Shown in pieces: positions 56,615-64,000 of a stretch of DNA of 64,000 nt. The DNA comes from Malurus cyaneus samueli. Taxonomy: Eukaryota; Chordata; Aves; Passeriformes; Maluridae. The translations under genes and the position numbers were made by a program. Location: assembly GCA_009741485.1 (NCBI GenBank), contig CM019237.1:53551691-53615690 (forward strand), given 5' to 3'. A model generated the notes under the pieces. The model saw nothing but the letters and a program-made list of their open reading frames with translations, did not search any database and was not told the DNA's origin. Numbering within the stretch: the first letter of the stretch is position 1; the number at the start of each line of letters is the position of its first letter.

Positions 56615-58228
56615 AAAAAGACCACTGGACTGAGACAAACATTCATTAAGACAAAAATACAAAGAAGTTTTTCAGGAATGTTTCTCAAAGAAAATTTATG
56701 TCATAAATTTTTCTCTGCCTGGAGAGGATCCAGAGCTGAGTGTCTCTTCTCTTGCCATGTAACATAGTACTGAATCCAGCCTGCACATTTGGTCACCCAT
56801 TTTTTGCTTTCAGCAACACTTTCTATTTCTAATGTGCCTTTTGTTTTGTTTTACAAAATTTAATTTCTCTTTCTTTCCACTGAATTTTTCTTTAGTCATT
56901 ATTTCACAGTTGTGTTAAAGTAATTAGTGACATGATGACAAGGACTGAACTACATAAGCAACCTAAATATTTTGATTCACTGAGAATGCAGTCCACAATT
57001 TACAAAGTGCCTGACCCCCAACATAAAAATAAAATAAATTAGACAACTTCTGTAAGTTAACAGCCTGAGCTATATGGAGAAAAACATCAAAATGCAGAAA
57101 CAGTGAAATGTCACCACATCAGAGATGAGATAGTCTTTTGACACTTTTTCAAGAAATGAAATCACATTTGTACTTACCTTTTTAGCATTTGACCCCACAC
57201 GATCAGTCCTGTCAACTATTTCTCCTGGTATTTGCATGTGGCCACTGCCCTTTCTGGAGAGCAATGTGGTTCAAAATCTGGGCAAGGATTTCACAAGTGA
57301 GAATGTCACAGGTGAAACCTGTTTTCTTAACGAATTCTGAGCTAGCAATAGAATAGCAGCAGGTGTTTCCAGAAGCACAAATTGGCTGGAAAATAAAAGG
57401 AGAAGGAGACATCCACCTTTTTCTTCTTCAGTTATTTTTTCTTAACTGGTCTCGAGATTTTTATTTATTTTTCAACTTGCCATACATTTTTCAGAGGGGT
57501 CCCAATACTGTAGTCAAAGTTAAAACCTGCCCTATGCAGCCAGAACAGGCATTTGGCACAAAAGCAACTATACAGAGCTTTGTGCCTATAATCACTAAAA
57601 AGATCACATTTTTTGGGGTGATTTGTGGGCCATGACACGTAGGGCCACAAAACCACAACATTGTCAGGATTTGTGTTTCATTGCACCCAAAAAATGTACA
57701 TCACTGGGTGAAAGCAATTTTTTTCTTAAATTATTTTGAAAAATCACCACAAAATTAAAGTGAGAACTCTGTCTGAGACACAATGTACAGCCTGATCAAA
57801 TCAAGAATCAGGTCTCCATTATATTATCTCCTAGATATTTCAAGCAAGGCGGACCCAAACTGGACAAGTGTTCTGTAATGAGGGGGGAAATTGATTCCTG
57901 TTCTGCACCTCCTGCTGAATGCTTTAACTGCTTTATTACTTCATACAAGTAAATAAATGTAAATATACATTACTTCTGATTATATAAATATACATCACTT
58001 AAAAAAGTAAATTACAAGTTACATAAAAGATTGTTTCCTATTTTGTGTGTTTGCATTTGACTGACTTGTTCTTGTAATAACTGAAAAATGAAAAGAAGTA
58101 ACTGATGTCCCATTCCTTTATTTCATAAACTTCTATTTATCTCTTCTCTAAAATGTCTCTTGGCTTTTTCCTCATGTAGAATTCAGTCTATTCAAGCATC
58201 TTGTAAAGGTCTTTTTCAAAAACTGCCA

Positions 58229-58490
58229 CTAAAGGGAAAAAAAATCCAATGATTGTATTTTATTATTTGTTGACAAGCTCAAGCAATTATCTTTATATAT
58301 CATTTTTTCTCTACAAAAGCTATACTGATGGATAGCTATAGTATCACAATGCTCATCTATATGTCTCCTAATTTTATTTTTTATTACTATTTCAACCAAT
58401 TTATCAAGTAAGGAAAGAAAAGTCATTAGACTAATTCTCAGCATCAATCCTACTGTTCAATTAAAGAGAAGCAGAAAAATGGCTTTCTCC
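58229..58490 (-). mobile_element. Decayed CR1-like LINE reverse transcriptase remnant
   Basis: Minus-strand translation reads RISLMTFLSLLDKLVEIVIK, then NKIRRHIDEH and HQYSFCREK. This parallels the CR1/non-LTR reverse-transcriptase block that in family members runs as NYRPVSLTS, GK-(L/V)-(M/V)-E, a basic helix with RH(I/M), then QHGF-(T/C)-KGK. Upstream in the same frame, past a stop, L-E-K-A-I-F-L-L-L-F fits the family's WKKANVTPIF region. The copy is old: it has an in-frame stop and the glycines of GK and HGF are lost. It is recognised by pattern only. Confidence 0.6.
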
Positions 58491-58788
58491 AACCTCACAG
58501 GTTAGAAGCCAATATTAAAAGGAAAGAAACCATATTAAGTTAGCAGCCCCTATTTGAGTTCATAATCAATTTCCAGTCTCACATTTTGATCTGTCCAACT
58601 TTACCCACTACTCAGTTGCTCTTCATTCGATGAGTTTAGCATCTGCTTTTCCCTCACTTTTTTCTTTAACAGTAGACAGTCCTTAATATTACAAAAGAAT
58701 GGCTACAGGTTAGATTTCTCTCTTAAGCCTTACACAACAGAATATGCCTAGGAAATACTTTGGTTTCTCAGCAAACCTGTCACCCTTC

Positions 58789-58868
58789 TTACCTATTATT
58801 CTGTGTTACAATACCGAGAGAAAAAACCTTAACTATTATTCTGTGTTACAGTACTGAGGGAAAAATTA
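58789..58868. repeat. 40-bp tandem duplication
   Basis: Two adjacent 40-base copies, both containing CTATTATTCTGTGTTACA followed by ATACCGAGAG in the first and GTACTGAGGG in the second. They differ at only a few positions, which suggests a fairly recent duplication. Confidence 0.88.
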
Positions 58869-59241
58869 TTTACAAACTTAACAAGGACAGCCTTTTAGAA
58901 AACATCTGAATTTACTCCATGTAACTTCAATGCATCCATTCCAATACATTATCCTTGTTTTGGATGGGGTGTTCCCACATTTCCAGCTAGCAATAATCCT
59001 GATCTCCAGTTCTAAGCCACACCAATTCCAATGCCACACTTCCTCTCCTAATATTGTATACTGGGCTATGCAGACCAAGTTTTCAAACAACTTGAAGCCA
59101 AGTCCATACTCCAGACTTGGGAAGCCCTCAGGTTTAATCAGCTTCAACCACACACTGATTTACCAAGGGCATCTAGAAAATCAGAGCTTGGCTTTGTCCA
59201 GAGGGTATGAAACGGCACCAGCTCTCCAGAACTGAGGAACT

Positions 59242-59316
59242 CTAGGTTCCTAGAACCTAGGGAATTGGACCAGCCGGGAATTGGACCAGAGATTGTACAA
59301 AATGTAGATTTTGTAC
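59242..59316. repeat. Cluster of two perfect hairpins and a 16-bp tandem repeat
   Basis: Hairpin 1 is CTAGGTTC, CTA, GAACCTAG (59242-59260). Then GGGAATTGGACCAG occurs twice (59260-59273 and 59276-59289). Hairpin 2 is GTACAAAAT, GTAG, ATTTTGTAC (59295-59316, 9-bp stem). All three lie within 75 bases. Confidence 0.85.
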
Positions 59317-59893
59317 CATGTCAGAGTTTTGATAGCTGGTCTAGTCTATATAAGGAAAAATACTGTTTTTTTTTAAACGATCATTTTTTAAGTGATGCAG
59401 AGCTTTATATGGCTACTGTGCACAGCTTGAGTATTTTCATAGGCATGAGAGAAAGCATATAAAACCAGATGGAAGAATTTCAATATTAATCAAAACCTTT
59501 CAGGTTGGGGTTTTTTAAAATTTAAATAAAGATGTATTTCTTGCAAACCTTACAAAATATCTCATTGCACGAAAATTTGACCTGCAAACACAGCTTTCAT
59601 TATTGGTAAATATTCTGCCACTCTCTCTGATATCCATGCAAGCTATCCCTAAAATACAGGATAGTCAATGAAAAATTCTTAATACTGTCTTTTTAAAGGT
59701 TGTTGCACACAAGATCTATGTACCACAATGAATGTTCATATGTGAATATTCAGTTATTAATATAACACAGGGAGTTTACTAGACTGAGGACTACAGTGAG
59801 CAAACATCTGAGAAACAATCTGTTGGACTGCTCAGATTTTCAGGTTCATGAGCACCAGGAATAGCAGGAGAAAGATTCACTCCAATCTACGTG

Positions 59894-59941
59894 GCAGCAC
59901 AAAGGCAGCAGACACAAAAGCAGCACAAAGGCAGCAGACAC
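59894..59941. repeat. 26-bp period direct repeat
   Basis: GCAGCACAAAGGCAGCAGAC followed by AC occurs at 59894-59915 and exactly again at 59920-59941. Confidence 0.9.
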
Positions 59942-61619
59942 TGAACTGGATCCCACACCCCATGGACAGGGAATCCTGTGCACCTTTGTTTTGTTAGTCT
60001 GACCACAAAGAGTCACTCTTTGCATAAACCAGGAGAACCTGTTCAGGATTTTCAGATATTCAGCATCAGTGCTGAAGTCAGGTGCTGCTGAGCTGTTTCT
60101 GGCTGTCCGAAACCTCATAGATATCACTGCACAAAGCAACAAGGCAGCAGATTATCCCTGAAGACAGTATCTTCTTTACAGTTTGCATGTCTAGAGAAGT
60201 TTCTAGATTGTTGGAGCAGATTCAGGCAAAGGCCAGAAGCCTGTGCAGGGCTCTCAGCACCATTCTACACTAGAAGCCGAGACTGCTTCCATTCCCATAC
60301 CAGTGAATAAACCTTTCCTCACACTTACACTACAGACCATTCTTACTTGGTGATGTATTTTATACAGTATTTGTGGTCATTTTCTGAAAAGTGAGACCTT
60401 ACTCTTTGTACTTAGGCCATTATTCACATGTAACCACCTAAGTATCATTGCTTTCTCAGTGAAGGAAGTATTCACAGTAATTATTCATTTTGGGTCCTAA
60501 GATCTAGTTCAAACATAAAAATAAGAAAACAAACAAACAAACAACAAAAAAACCCCAGACAATCCAAACCTAACAAAAATCATGAATATATTTTTAAAAG
60601 TGCCTTTATGAATATAAAGGATCTGTAAAGCCGTCACTAGGTGGGTCCATAGCAATGGATTAGACTTTGAGAGATGTTACATACAGAACATTGATGATTA
60701 AAACAGATGCAATATAGACCTAGAGAGAGTGTGGAAATGTGAAAGTGAAATGGGAGAGATCCTTTCCTCCCACTGCAGAGGCATCAGGCCTGGAAACCAA
60801 AGGGCTGAGTGGCGCTATTTTTCACTTTCTGCTCACCCTTTATATAGCTTTTGTTAAGAGTACAATTCAAATTATAGCAGAAGTTACTCATGCTCTCTGT
60901 AAGCAGATCCACATGCTCTCATAGAAGTTCTCCTTCCTGTAAGGATGAAGTGAGGTATTTTTTCAGACACAAATCTCTGCACCTTCAAGCCAAAGGAGGA
61001 ACATTCTTTACTCATTCTAGAAAACATTTATTTGGGGCAGTGAGTGGAAAGTGTCATTTCTTAATTTATGTTCCCCTTGAACTGCCATAAGAGTAAGGCA
61101 TGGGTTCCAGGCAGAAAACCCTTTATTTTTGGTCTGGTCACTTTTATTCAGATTTAGTCAGACTTCAGCCAAGTAGGAAACTGCCCCAATGTGGCCACTA
61201 TGACAGCAAGAAAGGAATAATGGGTATTTGTATAAAGGTATTTCATTTCTGTTAAGGAGAAACTCCTTTCAGAATACAAAGACGATGAAAAACGTGGGTG
61301 GATTATTTGGTTCCAGCTGGCTCCACATCACTCAGTAAGGAAATGCCATGATCTTTGACAGGTTCATATTAGCAAAAATCAAGCAAAAGATTATGGAAAA
61401 GCTTCCCATTCCATTATCAAATAATTTGGGGGAGGGACAAGGATGGGAGACTAACAGTTTTTCGTTCTAAACTCTCAGGAACTGTCTATTTTTATGACCC
61501 TTTTAGTGTTGAAAGCATTATCTGAAATAAAGACTAATCTCAAAGGATATGAAAGCAAATCTATTGTTAGACTGCTCAGAAAATGTAAAGCAGGAAGAAA
61601 TAACAATTTTCATCTGGTG

Positions 61620-61915
61620 GAGCTGCTGCCCAGCAGGTCTAACTCTGGAGACAGTGCCTGGAGCCCACCCCCAGGACTCCCCCCACCCTGCCTGTGGCTC
61701 AGGACCCCACCCCAGCTCTGGGGCCATCAGCCCTTTTCTCAGGGATGCTGCAGTTCCAGTCTCCAGCTCCCCACAGCCCTACCAAAGCTGCCCAGCCACA
61801 TCCTGGCCCCATGCATGTACCCCCTGCCTGGAGCTGGAGCTGCCCTGCTCCTGCCCAGCCAGCCTGGGGGATGGCCCCATAGCCCCAGGCCCTGTTGGCA
61901 CTCTGACAATAAACC
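61620..61915. other. GC-rich, CpG-free block ending near an AATAAA motif
   Basis: About 280 bases rich in C and CC/CAG/CTG words with no CpG visible from 61620 to 61890, ending just before an AATAAA at about 61908. Three open frames cross it on plus (61494-61976, 61549-62004, 61694-61882), giving Pro/Ser-rich products without recognisable domains. Composition unlike the flanks suggests an inserted and CpG-decayed element, possibly retroviral LTR-derived, or an expanded C-rich sequence. I cannot assign a family. Confidence 0.3.
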
Positions 61916-61919
61916 TACT

Positions 61920-64000
61920 TCATCATCCACCCACAACACAACCTACCCAACAGCCTCCAATACCTGCAGCAAATGAGTATCAACATCACAAACACCTTCC
62001 TTAGGGAGATGAGAGTGGGAACACAGCACTCATACATGAAAACGCTCCCAGTCACACACAGAGGCTGTCCATACACTGTGTTAGGTGTCTTAGACATTCT
62101 ACAGTCTGATCTGTGGAAGGAAGCTTCTGAAAGAGCGTGGGGACAGTATTTAAATACTACCCCCACTGGTGTTTGAATTCACTGCTGCCAAGAGCCTGCC
62201 CCTTGTCTGTGGACCACACAATTCAAGCCTATCCTGTCCCTTTGGACCTTATTAGGCTCCTGCTTTCAGGAGAAGAAGAGGGATCACCTTGTTCCTCGGA
62301 ATGCTGCCAGAGGAGGAGGGACAGTGCCTACAGCTCTCTGTGCCCCCCACACCAAACTGTTCCGTGACTGTGACGTTCAGTGAGGACACCCAGGGAATGA
62401 GGAAGCTGGGCCAGCTCTCCTCTGCCTGAAGAGGCAAACTCATGCCCTGCTGTTCCCAAAGGTTTGTTCCAACCACGGGATATTAAAGCTGCAACCGGAG
62501 ACCAAAAGTCTGTCTAGAAACTGGTACAAAATGCAGAAAACTTGCTTTGATGGGAAATTTAAGTAGCACAATGACAATCCACTAGCACTGCAAGTAAAAT
62601 ACACAGCTGAGAAGATGGCCTCCTGAAAATGGCCTCATGAAAATGGCCATGGATGAAGCATTAAAATTGTTTCATTACCTAATTCATTAAGCTAGAAGAT
62701 AAATATCTTTCTGCAGCCAAATTACTCTTCCATTCTTTCTGGCCAGTTTGAACAATTTCATTAACAACATTACAGATCTCAGCCAACCCCTGCCTCCCCT
62801 TTGTTCTGGTGGTTGGGCCACTCTCCTCCAAAGTGGGAAACACAATCTTACTCCCCTGTGGCAAGAGGACAGACTAACCTCCCCCTCCCCCCCCCAGAGC
62901 AGCACTTCATTTGTGGATCCAGAGAGATCTCCGAGGAAGATAAGTGCTATGCTGTTCATTTCCACCAAGACAGCAGCACTTCTGAGTGCACTTTATTTTA
63001 AGTTAAGGATCTCACACAATTGGGAAGTTTCAGCACAATCAGGGTAGACAGAAGCTAAGAGGAGGTTCTTGGGATCACAAGATTTCATTTAGGCACTTAG
63101 GCTCTGTCACTGTTCACGTTAAACACTTGCAGATCTGAGCATAAGTGCAGCTCCAATTAAAGGGAACAAGATATTCCCTGTGTAAAGAAAATGGATGTGG
63201 TTGGAATAAAACTCCCTGACAGGAAGCAAGCTGGAAATACATGTAAACTCCAGAGTCTGAATCTGGTATTTAGCAATCTCTCAGAATTAATACCTTTGAT
63301 TCTGAAAAATATACATGTGCTACACCTTTAATATCTGCTCAAAGCCTCTCAAATGTTCAAGGAGTGGCAAAAGTTAATTTTTGTTAAGTTTTACTATTAA
63401 ACCACACCAGAATATGTGCAGAACTCATCACAGGGCTCTTGCAATACAGCTAAACAATGCACTCAGCCAAGACAACAGAAGACAGCAGCACTATGGCATG
63501 AGCTAAGTACTATTGGATCACCAGGGTACTCTCTAAAACAACACTCTAAAGACACTTAGTCATTTCTGAACAATTGTGACTTAATAATGAACACTTTTTT
63601 GATTTCAACATGCATTACCAAAAATACATGTCATAGAATCATGTCTTCTCTGGATACAGAAAACATCATGATATGATGAGCTGCCTAACAGTTCAAACTG
63701 GTGGCCATAGGGTAGGAATTCCCCAATTGGGAAATTGGTGCAACTTCTTTCAGATATTTAAGGTTTTGTCAACCCTAGCACTAAGCATCCCAATCCTAAA
63801 TAATAAGCCAGTAATTATTTCTTGGTCCTTCCAAGACCAGTTAGTTCTTTACAGCCCTTTCAAAATAGAGAGCTTAAGTGCACAGAGTAGCTAAATGAAC
63901 TCACCAATAAATCCTTGGTGAAACTGTTGTTTCAATAGCCACAATTTCTCTCATTGAGAGGTTATTTTCTTTGAGCCACTCTTAGTATGTTATTAACTTC
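61920..64000. other. Right-end flank, no gene
   Basis: Mixed composition, moderately GC-rich to about 62480, with a C-rich run at about 62880-62896. No exon, transposon or RNA gene is recognised. Confidence 0.5.
62615..62652. repeat. 14-bp tandem repeat
   Basis: ATGGCCTCCTGAAA, then ATGGCCTCATGAAA, then a partial third copy ATGGCCATGG. Confidence 0.88.

Larger units (their letters stand above)
50570..58225. other. 5' flank of SOX5 or upstream intron of longer transcripts
   Basis: AT-rich sequence with a G-rich run at 53084-53101, a TA-repeat near 52124-52135 and the 20-N gap. Mammalian SOX5 has distal alternative first exons, so this may be intronic in some transcripts. No exon can be identified from sequence. 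Confidence 0.55.
58870..61610. other. Far upstream flank, no gene
   Basis: AT-rich sequence holding the palindrome cluster at 59.24-59.32 kb, the 26-bp repeat at 59.9 kb and a CAAA-type simple repeat at about 60526-60555. Nothing else is assignable. Confidence 0.55.

Noticed and set aside
56331..56767. Frames crossing the N gap
   Set aside because: Their middle is unknown sequence and the flanks have no recognisable similarity.
60526..60555. CAAA-rich run considered as a CRISPR-like or satellite repeat
   Set aside because: It is a short simple repeat without spacers or higher-order structure.

Overview
The window is vertebrate nuclear DNA, almost certainly from a bird. It is AT-rich and intron-like, has one CpG-island cluster, carries antisense 3' ends of CR1 LINEs typical of sauropsid genomes, and has no bacterial-style gene packing. 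The only gene that can be named is SOX5 (SoxD group HMG-box transcription factor), on the minus strand. Only its 5' end is present: a first coding exon ending at 48300 (N-terminal motif MLTDPDLPQEF) and a second coding exon at 12239-12470 ([20 protein letters not shown]... to ...TSQHNTM). The coiled-coil and HMG-box exons lie to the left, beyond position 1.

Layout in the direction of SOX5 transcription, right to left. 64000 to about 50560 is AT-rich 5' flank, or an intron of longer transcripts. It holds a decayed CR1 reverse-transcriptase remnant (58229-58490), several short tandem duplications, a cluster of small palindromes near 59.3 kb, a CpG-free GC-rich block (61.62-61.91 kb) and a 20-base assembly gap. 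50560-47500 is a discontinuous CpG-island cluster containing the SOX5 promoter region, 5' UTR and first coding exon. 48299-12471 is a 35.8 kb intron with a CR1 3' fragment, long homopolymer runs, an isolated GC-rich island at 42.35-42.75 kb with a splice-like arrangement, and several stretches that look like conserved non-coding elements. 12470-12239 is the second coding exon. 12238-1 is the start of the next intron, with a second CR1 3' fragment.

The most notable observation is one extra T in the first coding exon compared with the human reading frame as I recall it (TTTT instead of TTT before GAAAG). It turns the conserved N-terminal extension into an 11-codon upstream ORF whose stop lies four nucleotides before the ATG of MSSKRPAS in the spliced message. 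Either this lineage makes only the shorter SOX5 N-terminus from this transcript, or the assembly has a homopolymer error. No prokaryotic system, CRISPR array, complete transposon, tRNA or rRNA was seen. Almost all other open frames over 60 codons are chance frames.
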